Made by a program: the position numbers and the translations under genes
Source of the DNA: Marinobacterium rhizophilum
Lineage (GTDB): Bacteria > Pseudomonadota > Gammaproteobacteria > Pseudomonadales > Balneatricaceae
Length of the DNA: 64,000 nt
Direction: 5' to 3'
NCBI RefSeq assembly: GCF_024397915.1
Contig: NZ_CP073347.1
Location: 496,001-560,000, forward strand
Part shown: positions 1 through 8,275 of the stretch, piece after piece
Position numbering within the stretch: the first letter of the stretch is position 1
Layout of the letters: every line of letters begins with the position of its first letter
Notes under the pieces: model-generated
What the model was told of the DNA's origin: nothing
What the model saw: the letters and a program-made list of their open reading frames with translations, nothing else
Database searches by the model: none

Positions 1-164
1 CGAAAATGCCTGTCGCGTATTATGGAAGGGTTGCGCAAAAAATACAGGCTTTTAGCGCCTAAAATCAAGCGCTGAGTATTCAATGGGGCTGATCGTGATG
101 CCATTGAGCCGCGCAGCGGCCTGTCAGCCTGGTTTTGCCATGCAGCCTCGGCTACTTTACTTTG

Positions 165-208
165 TAAACACTGTTTAGTAATCTGTGGCCAATACTAAAC
201 ACTGTTTA
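165..208. promoter_or_regulatory. Twin palindromic operator upstream of the tetR gene
   Basis: Two identical 13-bp near-palindromes TAAACACTGTTTA lie at 165-177 and 196-208. Their centres are 31 bp apart, about three helical turns, so both face the same side of the DNA. They sit just upstream of the first TetR gene and are the obvious candidates for its autoregulatory operator. That the TetR protein binds here is inference from position and symmetry. Confidence 0.7.
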
Positions 209-235
209 TTAATTGGCGGATCTGCGGAGGCAAGC

Positions 236-847
236 ATGGCCCGACGCCGAGAACATTCCCGTGAAACCCTTGCCGAGCTCGCGCTGTGCGCGGCCGAACG
301 TCTGCTGGACGAGCAGGGCATCGCCGAGCTGAGTACCCGCCGTATTGCCGCGGACATCGGCTACAGTGCCGCGACTCTCTATTCGGTGTTCGATAACCTC
401 GATGACCTTTGCTGGCAACTGAATGCCCGTACGCTGGCGCAACTGCTCGCACAGCTGGATGCGCTGGGCGAGATGCCGCCGCGCGAGGCGCTCAAGGCCT
501 ATGCCCTGTGCTATGTGGCCTTTGCCGCCCGCTGGCCTGAGCGCTGGAGTCTGCTGTTTGAGCATCGCACGCCCGAAACCCTGCAGGTACCAGCCTGGCT
601 GAATGCGTCGATCGAGCGTCTGTTTTTGCAGATCGAGGGTCGCCTGGCTGAACTGGTGCCCGAGGCGAGCGCGTCGGAACGGGCGCTGACGGCCCGTACG
701 CTCTGGAGTGGGGTGCATGGCGTGGCCGTGCTGCAGTTAAGGGGCAAGCTGTTTTTACCGCCCCAGGGAAAACAGGAACAGATGCTGACAACGCTGGTGG
801 ATTACCACCTGGATGGCTGGAGTTTGAGTCGGGAGAGCAGGACATGA
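236..847 (+). CDS. TetR/AcrR family transcriptional regulator
   Basis: A 203-residue TetR-type repressor. An N-terminal helix-turn-helix of about 50 residues contains the pattern STRRIAADIGYSAATLYSVF, and a helical ligand-binding domain follows. The start at 236 is chosen because GCGGAGG lies 5 bases upstream; the in-frame start at 185 would overlap the second operator copy. The stop overlaps the start of the next gene (ATGA), so the regulator and the 1168-residue fusion protein are translationally coupled. By position it probably controls its own promoter and the phospholipid-remodelling gene downstream. The inducing ligand is unknown; a fatty acid or lysolipid would fit the context, but that is only inference. 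Confidence 0.9.
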   Translation: MARRREHSRETLAELALCAAERLLDEQGIAELSTRRIAADIGYSAATLYSVFDNLDDLCWQLNARTLAQLLAQLDALGEMPPREALKAYALCYVAFAARWPERWSLLFEHRTPETLQVPAWLNASIERLFLQIEGRLAELVPEASASERALTARTLWSGVHGVAVLQLRGKLFLPPQGKQEQMLTTLVDYHLDGWSLSRESRT

Positions 848-3800
848 GTGAACTTTTCAAGCTGCGCGGGTTTCTGGCCTTTGTATCGGTGGCCTTTATC
901 AATGCCTTTGTGGACCTGGGTCACAAGATCATCATCCAGAATACGCTGTTCAAGACCTTTGACGGCCAGCAGCAGATCCTGCTCACCGCGGTGGTTAACG
1001 GGCTTATTCTGCTGCCCTTTATCATGTTGTTCACGCCCGCCGGCTTTATTTCGGACAAGTACCCCAAGCACCGGGTGATGCGCTTTTCCGCCTGGGCCGG
1101 AGTGCTGGTAACGCTGCTGATCACGCTGTGTTACTACCAGGGCTGGTTTGTGGCGGCCTTCGGGCTGACCTTCGTGCTGGCACTGCAAAGCGCGTTCTAT
1201 TCGCCCTCCAAGTACGGCTATATCCGTGAACTGGTCGGTACCGCCCGGCTCAGTGAGGGTAACGGCTGGATTCAGGCGGCCACCATGGTGGCCATATTGT
1301 CGGGCATCATGGTGTTTTCGCTGCTGTTCGAGATGCGCCTGGCGGACCTGCTGGTCCTGCCCCAGGACCCGGCCGAGGTGGTGCAGCAGATCGCGCCGCT
1401 GGGCTGGTTCCTGGTGGCCGGCGCCGCGCTGGAAACTGTGCTGGCGCACCGCCTGCCCGCGCTGACCAAGACCGATCGACAGCTGCACTTCGACTGGGCT
1501 GCCTACCGCCGCGGTCGCACCCTGGCGGCGAACCTGTCCCATATCGCCGGTATCCGACCCATCTGGCTGTCGATCCTGGGTCTGGCGACTTTCTGGTCCA
1601 TAAGCCAGGTCATGCTGGCGGTGTTTCCGGCCTTTGCCAAGGAAACCCTGGGGGAGCAGAACACCTTTGTCATCCAGGGCGCCATGGCGCTGGCCGGTAT
1701 CGGCATTATGGCCGGTTCCATGCTGGCCGGGCGCCTGTCGCGGCATCACATCAATACCGGGCTGATTCCGCTCGGTGCCGCCGGCGTGGCACTGGGGCTG
1801 TTATTGCTGCCCCATGCCGCCTCACTGGGTTTCTCGGCGGCGCTGTTCCTGATGATTGGCCTGTTCGGCGCCCTGATGATCATTCCGCTGAACGCGCTGA
1901 TCCAGTTCAATGCTGACCGCCATGACAGCGGCCGCATCCTGGCGGGTAACAACTTTATTCAGAATGTGGCGATGCTGAGTTTCCTGGGCCTGACGGTGCT
2001 GTGCGCCTTCGCCGGGATTTCCGGCCTCTGGCTGCTCTATGGCCTGGGTGTACTGGCGCTGGCCGGCGCCGTCTTCGCCATTGTGACGCTGCCCGAAGCG
2101 CTGATTCGCCTGATCGTGGCCATGGTCCTCAAGCGCAAGTATCGCCTGCAGGTGCTGGGGTTTGAGCACCTGCCTGAAGATGGTCGCGGCACCCTGCTGC
2201 TGGGCAACCATATCAGTTGGCTCGACTGGGCCATGGTCCAGATGGCCTGTCCGCGGCATGTGCACTTTGTGATGGAGCGCAGTATTTACGAGCGCTGGTA
2301 CCTGCGCGGCTTCCTGGACCTGTTCGGGGTGATACCGATCTCCGGCGGCAACAGCCGTGCAGCGCTGACGCGGGTCAGCGAGCTGCTGCAGGCCGGCAAG
2401 GTGGTCTGCCTGTTTCCCGAAGGCTCGATCAGCCATACCGGGCAGCTGGGTACTTTCAAAAAGGGGTTTGAGCGCGCCTGCGAGGGGATCGCCCAGGACA
2501 GCGCCGCGGTCATAGTGCCGTTTTATCTGCGCGGGCTCTGGGGTAGCCGTTTCTCGCGCTCCAGCAGTCGCCTGCAAGCCAGTCGTCGGCACGGTCTCAA
2601 GCGCGACCTGATTGTCGCCTTTGGCGCGCCGGCGCCGCTGCAGAGCACGGCCGAGCAGGTGAAGAAGCGGGTATTCGAATTATCGATTCACGCCTGGAAC
2701 TCCTATACCGACACGCTGGAAACCCTGCCCAGGGCCTTTATCCGCACGGCGCGACAGGCGCCGGCCCAATGGGCCATCAGCGATGTGCGTGGCGCGCCCC
2801 TGAGCTACCCGCGCCTGCTCTGTGCCTGCGCGCTGTTCAGTCGGCGCTTCAAAAAGGTGCGCAGCCCGAACATCGGTCTGTTGCTGCCGACCTCCAGTGC
2901 CGGCGCCATCGCCAACATGGCCGCGCTGATGGCCGGCAAGGCGCTGGTCAACCTGAACTTCACGGCGACGCCCCAGGCGCTGCTGGCCGCCGCCGAGCAG
3001 GCGCAACTCGATACCATCGTCACGGCCCGCCAATTCCTGGTGCGTCTCGAGTCCCGTGGCATCGATACCCAGGCGCTTTTCGCCGGCCGCACGGTGCTCT
3101 ATATGGAGGACATCAAGGCTTCCATCGGCAAGGTGGAAGCCCTGAGCATGCTGGTGGCGGTGCGGCTGCTCCCCGTGGCGGTGTTGCAGGCCTGGCTGTG
3201 CCGACGGGCACAGCTGGACGATACCGCGGCGATCCTGTTTTCCTCCGGCAGCGAGGGGGCGCCCAAGGGCGTGATGCTGAGTCACCGCAATATCCTGTCC
3301 AACATCAAGCAGATCGGTGATGTGCTCAATGTGCGTGATGATGACTGCTGGATGGCGACCCTGCCGCTGTTTCATGCCTTCGGACTCACGGTGACCTGCC
3401 TGCTGCCGCTGATCGAGGGGATTCCGGTGGTCTGTCATCCGGATCCCACCGATGCGGTCAATATCGGCAAGGGCGTGGCGCGCTTTCGGGCCACCCTCAT
3501 GTGTGCCACCTCGACCTTCATGCGGCTCTATGTGCGCAACCGCAAGCTGCATCCGCTGATGTTCCAGTCGCTGCGCCTGATGGTGGCCGGCGCCGAACGG
3601 CTGGATCCCGCCGTGCGCGATGCCTTTGAGGCGCGTTTTCATGTGCCGGTCCTCGAAGGTTACGGTTGCACCGAAACCACGCCGGTGGCCACGGTCAACC
3701 TGCCGGATCATCTGGATACCCGCTGGTGGACGGTGCAGCACGGCAGTCGTGCGGGCACCGTGGGGCTGGCTCTGCCGGGCTCCACGGTACGCATCGTGGA

Positions 3801-4350
3801 CCCCGCCACGCTGGAGGAGCTGCCCGCCGGTGAGGCCGGGCTGGTTCTGATCGGCGGTACCCAGATCATGCGGGGCTACCTGAATGACCCCGAGCGTACC
3901 GCTGCTGCCATCGTCGAGCGCGACGGCCTGCGCTGGTACAACACCGGCGACAAGGGGCGGCTGGACGAGGAGGGCTTTCTCAGCATCCTGGATCGCTACG
4001 CGCGCTTTGCCAAGATTGGTGGCGAGATGGTCAGCCTGCAGGCGGTGGAAGATGCCGTGGCCGCGAGCCTGGACGGCGAGGATTGCGCGCTGCTGGCGGT
4101 GGCGCTGCCGGATGCGCGCAAGGGCGAACGGGTGGTCCTGCTGGTAGCGCCGCCCGCAGTGGCGCCGCAAGAGGTGCGCCGTCGCCTGATGGCATCGGTG
4201 ACACCACTGCTGCAGCCCAGCGAAATCTACGCGGTGGACGAGATTCCGCTGCTGGGCAGCGGCAAGCGTGACTTTGCTGCCGCCCGCGTCCGCGCCCAGC
4301 AGCTCAGCGACGCCAGGTGCGAGACGCAGGCAAGCGCGGGCCTGGCGTGA
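844..4350 (+). CDS. aas: MFS lysophospholipid transporter / acyltransferase / acyl-ACP synthetase fusion (LplT-Aas type)
   Basis: A 1168-residue three-part protein. Residues about 1-415 are a 12-helix MFS transporter like LplT. Residues about 430-640 are a PlsC-type acyltransferase with the H-x4-D motif at His456/Asp461 and FPEG at 524-527. Residues about 680-1160 are an AMP-forming acyl-ACP synthetase, with the phosphate loop SSGSEGAPKG at 800-809, YGCTET from 940, TGD ending at Asp1036, and the C-terminal catalytic lysine in GSGKRDF at about 1141. In E. coli LplT imports lysophosphatidylethanolamine and Aas re-acylates it; here one polypeptide would do both at the inner membrane. Such fusions are known in other proteobacteria. 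It overlaps the upstream tetR gene by 4 bases. Confidence 0.93.
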   Translation: MSELFKLRGFLAFVSVAFINAFVDLGHKIIIQNTLFKTFDGQQQILLTAVVNGLILLPFIMLFTPAGFISDKYPKHRVMRFSAWAGVLVTLLITLCYYQGWFVAAFGLTFVLALQSAFYSPSKYGYIRELVGTARLSEGNGWIQAATMVAILSGIMVFSLLFEMRLADLLVLPQDPAEVVQQIAPLGWFLVAGAALETVLAHRLPALTKTDRQLHFDWAAYRRGRTLAANLSHIAGIRPIWLSILGLATFWSISQVMLAVFPAFAKETLGEQNTFVIQGAMALAGIGIMAGSMLAGRLSRHHINTGLIPLGAAGVALGLLLLPHAASLGFSAALFLMIGLFGALMIIPLNALIQFNADRHDSGRILAGNNFIQNVAMLSFLGLTVLCAFAGISGLWLLYGLGVLALAGAVFAIVTLPEALIRLIVAMVLKRKYRLQVLGFEHLPEDGRGTLLLGNHISWLDWAMVQMACPRHVHFVMERSIYERWYLRGFLDLFGVIPISGGNSRAALTRVSELLQAGKVVCLFPEGSISHTGQLGTFKKGFERACEGIAQDSAAVIVPFYLRGLWGSRFSRSSSRLQASRRHGLKRDLIVAFGAPAPLQSTAEQVKKRVFELSIHAWNSYTDTLETLPRAFIRTARQAPAQWAISDVRGAPLSYPRLLCACALFSRRFKKVRSPNIGLLLPTSSAGAIANMAALMAGKALVNLNFTATPQALLAAAEQAQLDTIVTARQFLVRLESRGIDTQALFAGRTVLYMEDIKASIGKVEALSMLVAVRLLPVAVLQAWLCRRAQLDDTAAILFSSGSEGAPKGVMLSHRNILSNIKQIGDVLNVRDDDCWMATLPLFHAFGLTVTCLLPLIEGIPVVCHPDPTDAVNIGKGVARFRATLMCATSTFMRLYVRNRKLHPLMFQSLRLMVAGAERLDPAVRDAFEARFHVPVLEGYGCTETTPVATVNLPDHLDTRWWTVQHGSRAGTVGLALPGSTVRIVDPATLEELPAGEAGLVLIGGTQIMRGYLNDPERTAAAIVERDGLRWYNTGDKGRLDEEGFLSILDRYARFAKIGGEMVSLQAVEDAVAASLDGEDCALLAVALPDARKGERVVLLVAPPAVAPQEVRRRLMASVTPLLQPSEIYAVDEIPLLGSGKRDFAAARVRAQQLSDARCETQASAGLA

Positions 4351-4450
4351 GGCTGACCCTGTGCCGATCCGGCGGCGGTGTCATGGCGGTGCTGGACGGC
4401 GGCGCCCAAAACGTGAATAATTCCCGAGCAATTAAGTAGGGTATAGCATC

Positions 4451-5593
4451 GTGTTCGATAAACTATTTGGCCGCCGCAAGGCGACAGGAGCGGAATCCCC
4501 CATGCAGCAAACGCGCGCGCGTATCGAAGCAGTTCTGGGCCAGCACCAGGATCCCTATCTGGGTACGGACCTGGTCAGTGCCGGTGCCATCAGTGGTGTC
4601 GGTGAAGAGGCAGGTCAGTGTGTCGTCACGCTGACGCTGGGCTACCCCTGTAGCGATATCCGCACGGCGCTGGCTGCCGAGTTGGCTCAGCTTGTCAAGG
4701 CGCAGGTCGACCTGGACGTCAGGTTCGACATCGTGCAGAAAATCGAACCCCACCAGGCGCAACGCAACCTGCGCAACCTCGATGGCGTGCGCAATATCAT
4801 CGCCGTGGCGTCCGGCAAGGGCGGGGTAGGCAAGTCCACCACCACGGTGAACCTCGCGCTGGCGATGGCCCAGGCGGGTGCACGGGTGGGCGTGCTGGAT
4901 GCGGATATCTATGGCCCGAGCCTCGGGCTGATGGTGGGGGTGGCACCCGGTGTGCACCCGGACTCGGATGATGAAAAATACTTCAAGCCGGTTCAGGCCC
5001 AGGGTCTGCAGACCATGTCCATGGCCTACCTGATTGACGAGAATACGCCGATGGTCTGGCGCGGGCCCATGGTCAGCGGTGCCCTGCAGCAGTTGCTGAC
5101 CCAGACGCTGTGGGATGATCTGGACTATCTGTTTATCGACATGCCCCCCGGCACCGGCGACATTCAGCTGACCCTGTCGCAAAAGGTGCCTGTTACCGGT
5201 TCCGTGGTTGTAACCACGCCGCAGGATATTGCCCTGCTGGATGCGAAGAAGGGTATCGAAATGTTCCGCAAGGTCGATATCCCGGTGCTGGGCGTGGTGG
5301 AGAACATGAGTACTCACCTGTGCAGCAACTGTGGCCATGAAGAGCATATATTCGGTGCCGGCGGCGGTGCCCGTATCGCCGCGCAGTACGATACCGAATT
5401 GCTTGGTGCCCTGCCGCTGTCGTTGCAGATCCGCGAGCAGACCGATGCCGGCAAGCCGACAGTGGTGGCGGACCCGAACGGGCAGGCGGCGCAGAGCTAT
5501 CTGGCGATTGCCCGGCGTGTGGCCGGCAAGATCGCCCGGCGCAATGCCAGCCAGGGGCCGGCGTTCCCGAATATCTCCGTTCAGAACGACTGA
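4451..5593 (+). CDS. mrp: Iron-sulfur cluster carrier protein Mrp/ApbC
   Basis: A 380-residue Mrp/NBP35-type P-loop ATPase that carries and transfers Fe-S clusters in the cytosol. An N-terminal MIP18-like (DUF59) domain covers about residues 17-105. The deviant Walker A motif SGKGGVGKST is at 121-130, and the cluster-binding CxxC pair is at Cys291/Cys294. The start is a GTG with AGTAGGG upstream; an internal ATG at 4502 also has an AGGAG, but 11 bases away. Order mrp-dcd matches that in pseudomonads and relatives. No adjoining gene for a partner is seen. Confidence 0.95.
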   Translation: MFDKLFGRRKATGAESPMQQTRARIEAVLGQHQDPYLGTDLVSAGAISGVGEEAGQCVVTLTLGYPCSDIRTALAAELAQLVKAQVDLDVRFDIVQKIEPHQAQRNLRNLDGVRNIIAVASGKGGVGKSTTTVNLALAMAQAGARVGVLDADIYGPSLGLMVGVAPGVHPDSDDEKYFKPVQAQGLQTMSMAYLIDENTPMVWRGPMVSGALQQLLTQTLWDDLDYLFIDMPPGTGDIQLTLSQKVPVTGSVVVTTPQDIALLDAKKGIEMFRKVDIPVLGVVENMSTHLCSNCGHEEHIFGAGGGARIAAQYDTELLGALPLSLQIREQTDAGKPTVVADPNGQAAQSYLAIARRVAGKIARRNASQGPAFPNISVQND

Positions 5594-5618
5594 TCCCCGC
5601 CCGGTACAGTTGGGGCGT

Positions 5619-5647
5619 CGGCGGGTTGGGTTGCAGTGAACCCGCCG
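5619..5647. other. Inverted repeat between mrp and dcd
   Basis: CGGCGGGTT at 5619-5627 pairs perfectly with AACCCGCCG at 5639-5647 over an 11-base loop. There is no following T-run, so it is not a convincing intrinsic terminator. It may be an RNA hairpin in the dcd leader. Confidence 0.4.
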
Positions 5648-5728
5648 CGCTCCATACTGGCCTGTTCAGTCGGCCTGCAAACCGGTAGAATGTCGCGCCA
5701 TTCAGATTTCATGACAGACGGACAACCT

Positions 5729-6295
5729 ATGGGAATCAAATCCGATCGCTGGATTCGCCGCCAGGCGCAAGAGTGCGAGATGATTACACCGTTCGAGCCC
5801 GGTCAGGTGCGTCATACCGACCGCGGCCCGATCGTCTCCTATGGCACCTCGAGCTACGGCTACGATGTGCGCTGCGCCGACGAATTCAAGATCTTTACCA
5901 ATATCAACTCCACCATCGTCGATCCCAAGGACTTCGATGCCGGCAGTTTTGTTGATGTAAAATCTGATGTTTGCATTATTCCGCCCAACTCCTTTGCCCT
6001 GGCGCGCACGGTGGAGTACTTTCGCATTCCCCGTGATGTGCTGACCATATGCCTGGGCAAGAGCACCTATGCGCGCTGTGGCATTATCGTCAACGTCACG
6101 CCGCTGGAGCCCGAGTGGGAAGGTCATGTGACGCTGGAATTTTCCAACACCACGCCACTGCCCGCCAAGATCTACGCCAATGAAGGCGTGGCGCAGATGC
6201 TGTTTCTGGGGGCCGACGAGGTCTGTGAAACCTCCTACAGGGATCGCAACGGCAAATATCAGGGACAGACCGGGGTTGTGGTACCCCGGACATGA
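5729..6295 (+). CDS. dcd: dCTP deaminase
   Basis: A 188-residue dCTP deaminase, which converts dCTP to dUTP for thymidylate synthesis. Family signatures include the N-terminal block beginning MGIKSDRWIRR, SSYGYDVRCA, the nucleotide-binding stretch GKSTYARCG and TPLEPEWEGHVTLE with the catalytic glutamate. The start at 5729 restores the usual family length and N-terminus; the longer frame from 5636 has no family support. It follows mrp by 135 bp, and its stop overlaps the next gene by 4 bases. Confidence 0.96.
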   Translation: MGIKSDRWIRRQAQECEMITPFEPGQVRHTDRGPIVSYGTSSYGYDVRCADEFKIFTNINSTIVDPKDFDAGSFVDVKSDVCIIPPNSFALARTVEYFRIPRDVLTICLGKSTYARCGIIVNVTPLEPEWEGHVTLEFSNTTPLPAKIYANEGVAQMLFLGADEVCETSYRDRNGKYQGQTGVVVPRT

Positions 6296-6969
6296 ATACC
6301 GGCACGGCGGTCGACCCGAATCACATCATGAAGCACAATCGCGAACAGATTAACGAGTTCTGGCAGCAGGTTGAACAGACGATTGACCTGCTGCTGCACA
6401 GTCAGCAGGAAAGTCATTTCGAAGCCGATATGCTGCTGAACCAGTACAGCGATATCCTGCGCGAGATCGACTCGAACCTGACGTTCCACTTCGAGCGGGA
6501 CGAAGACGAAGGTCCGGTGGAAATGATCTTTGGCTGTGATGGCTACCCCGAATCCATCGGCATGGTGTTGAGTCTGGTGGGTGCGGCGCCCAAGCTCAGC
6601 GGTATCCAGTTCAAGGCATTCAATCACCGTTACGACCCGGTGCCCGGGTTTATCAATGTCGGTGATGAATACTGCGAACTGACCGATTACTGGTTCGCCC
6701 TGCGCCTGGTGGATGCCAAGCTGCGCCTCGAGGTCTACATGGATGATGTGCCCAAGGAGCTCGACCTGGACCCGCGGGTTGAGGCGGTGATGATTTTCCT
6801 GGATGCGCTGATTGGCGAGTACGAGCTGATGACCCGCATCTGGAGCCTCGACTGGCTGGAACGTCCGGCGGATCCGCGGGACTACGGTTTGCGTCCTTTG
6901 GCTGAGTTGCGTGAAGTATTCGACCGGGACAAGGCGGCGGTCGCCCCCATCGGCATGACCATGCACTGA
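6292..6969 (+). CDS. Conserved hypothetical protein co-transcribed with dcd
   Basis: A 225-residue soluble acidic protein that I do not recognise as a named family. It has no signal peptide or membrane helix. It begins with a probable helical segment (about residues 12-60, EQINEFWQQVEQTIDLLLHS) followed by a mixed alpha/beta region. The ATG overlaps the dcd stop (ATGA), so it is translationally coupled to dcd; a later in-frame ATG at 6328 is possible. A strong intrinsic terminator follows 50 bp after the stop, which closes the transcription unit. A role in nucleotide metabolism is suggested only by position. Confidence 0.75.
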   Translation: MNTGTAVDPNHIMKHNREQINEFWQQVEQTIDLLLHSQQESHFEADMLLNQYSDILREIDSNLTFHFERDEDEGPVEMIFGCDGYPESIGMVLSLVGAAPKLSGIQFKAFNHRYDPVPGFINVGDEYCELTDYWFALRLVDAKLRLEVYMDDVPKELDLDPRVEAVMIFLDALIGEYELMTRIWSLDWLERPADPRDYGLRPLAELREVFDRDKAAVAPIGMTMH

Positions 6970-7020
6970 GCCGCTGTTGGCGGTTTTAATGCCGGCTTTA
7001 GTGGCGGCCAGACACTATAA

Positions 7021-7049
7021 AGGCGCTACCTTCGGGTAGCGCCTTTATT
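7021..7049 (+). terminator. Intrinsic terminator after the dcd unit
   Basis: A perfect 10-bp stem AGGCGCTACC/GGTAGCGCCT with a TTCG tetraloop is followed by TTATTG. The UUCG loop and the position after the last gene make it a textbook terminator. Confidence 0.9.
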
Positions 7050-7095
7050 GTTTGTGTTGCTTGCACTTGTTCTCGCAGCTTATACCGTTATCTTG

Positions 7096-7193
7096 CTTTC
7101 ACCTTTCACCTTTCACCTTTCACCTTTCACCTTTCACCTTTCACCTTTCACCTTTCACCTTTCACCTTTCACCTTTCACCTTTCACCTTTCAG
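7096..7193. repeat. Heptanucleotide tandem repeat, CTTTCAC x 13
   Basis: Thirteen perfect copies of CTTTCAC (7096-7186) are followed by a variant CTTTCAG (7187-7193). The array ends 4 bp from the stop codon of the minus-strand gene at 7198, so it lies in that gene's 3' region and beyond the dcd terminator. Perfect short tandem arrays of this kind change copy number by replication slippage. A second, unrelated heptamer array is at 14454-14509. Confidence 0.97.
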
Positions 7194-7197
7194 CTGC

Positions 7198-7998
7198 CTA
7201 ATGCAGCTGCGGTCGGGGCTGGTCGTCATCCGGCAGGATAAGGTGGCCGCTGCTGTCCCGGGCCAGGGCACCGCGCTCGGACGCCAGCTCCAGCAATTGC
7301 TGCAGCAGCATGTGGGTCAGGTGGCTGCTGATAATGATGCCGGCGGGCGGATCGCCGTCGAACAGCTCCGGGTCGACCAGGTCGTCGGGTCTGAGCCCCA
7401 GCAGCAGCGGGTTTTCCGCCACCAGGGGGGCGATATCGTCGGGGGAAAAGACCGAAAAGTCCGAGGAGGTTTTCAGCGCCAGCTGATAGGCGTCGTGGAC
7501 TTCGTTTTCCAGTAGCCGGCTGTATTCGGACTCCGCCGCCTGAAACAGCTGCGTCAGGTCACTGACGCCTGTCTTGCCGGCGTTCTCCAGTGCCCGGGCC
7601 GAGCGGCTGTAATCCACCGAGGGGGGCTGCGGACGGTGCTGGCCGAGTTCCGTCTCGTCTACCAGTACATTGCCGTTCTCGTCGGCCTCTAGCCATTCGT
7701 TTTCGACCGCTACCGTCAGCAGGCCATCCAGCGCGGCGGCCATGATATTGCAGCAGATAATCAGGCCGACAGCGGGGTTGTCGCGCTCCTCCGGAGCCTG
7801 TATCAGGTCGCCGGCGCGGGCGGCGAGCAGGGTGGGGTCCTCGTCGATTATGCACGCCAGAGCGTCGCCATCAATGTGCAGCTGTTCATGACACAGGCGC
7901 TCGGCCGTGAGATAGGGCTGCTGGCAGCCGTTATCCTGCATCTCCTGCACGTAGGCTACCCGTACTTTTTCCAGAATTCGGGTTAGCAGGTTGCTCAT
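7198..7998 (-). CDS. Hypothetical protein with an internally duplicated domain
   Basis: A 266-residue acidic soluble protein of unknown function. Two halves are clearly homologous with an offset of about 141 residues. DEDPTLLAARAGDLIQ at 52-67 matches AENPLLLGLRPDDLVD at 194-209. GLIICCNIMAAALDGLL at 78-94 matches GIIISSHLTHMLLQQLL at 220-236, and each is followed by an acidic GN/GHxxL segment. It is therefore a tandem duplication of a domain of roughly 75-115 residues. No signal peptide or catalytic motif is visible. It stands alone, convergent with the dcd unit and separated from it by the CTTTCAC array. Confidence 0.75.
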   Translation of the reverse strand: MSNLLTRILEKVRVAYVQEMQDNGCQQPYLTAERLCHEQLHIDGDALACIIDEDPTLLAARAGDLIQAPEERDNPAVGLIICCNIMAAALDGLLTVAVENEWLEADENGNVLVDETELGQHRPQPPSVDYSRSARALENAGKTGVSDLTQLFQAAESEYSRLLENEVHDAYQLALKTSSDFSVFSPDDIAPLVAENPLLLGLRPDDLVDPELFDGDPPAGIIISSHLTHMLLQQLLELASERGALARDSSGHLILPDDDQPRPQLH

Positions 7999-8079
7999 GT
8001 CGATTCTCCAGTGGCTGGCATTGCGTAATGCAGCGGTTGAGCTAATGTTTTAGTCAGAGTGGTCGATTGCCTTCAGTAT

Positions 8080-8101
8080 GCACTCCGTGTTCGCAGAGTG
8101 C
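8080..8101. other. Inverted repeat upstream of the micro-ORF
   Basis: GCACTC at 8080-8085 and GAGTGC at 8096-8101 flank a 10-base loop, 27 bp before the micro-ORF at 8128. It could be an operator for either divergent transcript or a leader hairpin. Confidence 0.35.
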
Positions 8102-8127
8102 GATAGACAGACAGAAGGGGGCTTGAT

Positions 8128-8202
8128 ATGAAAACCAGACAGGGCGCAACGCCTGACGACGATGACGACGATGGCAGTGTCTATGTGCTGTCAGAAAACT
8201 AG
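8128..8202 (+). CDS. Possible 24-residue acidic micro-protein
   Basis: A short frame that starts ATG AAA ACC AGA and ends TAG. It encodes 24 residues with six consecutive aspartates (residues 10-15) and the tail GSVYVLSEN. AGAAGGGGG is placed just upstream of the ATG as a ribosome site. It lies in the 277-bp gap between the divergent unknown gene and the end of the tolC-like gene. No homologue is recognised. The good ribosome site and biased composition support it; its size makes it uncertain. Confidence 0.4.
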   Translation: MKTRQGATPDDDDDDGSVYVLSEN

Positions 8203-8219
8203 TTAACCGCATCATACCG

Positions 8220-8244
8220 AAAAACCGGCGCCCAGGCGCCGGTT
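8220..8244 (-). terminator. Intrinsic terminator of the efflux operon
   Basis: Read on the minus strand, AACCGGCGCC and GGCGCCGGTT form a 10-bp stem with a 2-base loop, and the T-run continues from the stem. It lies about 30 bp beyond the tolC-like stop codon. Confidence 0.85.
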
Positions 8245-8275
8245 CTGCGTTCAGTGTCGCCTTGCCAGCAACCGT

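Noticed and set aside
2680..4170. 496-codon minus-strand open frame
   Set aside because: Mirror of the AMP-ligase part of the fusion gene; no family features.
7096..7193. Coding repeat (SPFTFHL) in the frame starting at 7048
   Set aside because: The frame runs through a perfect 7-bp noncoding array and then antisense to the gene at 7198; the peptide is an artefact.
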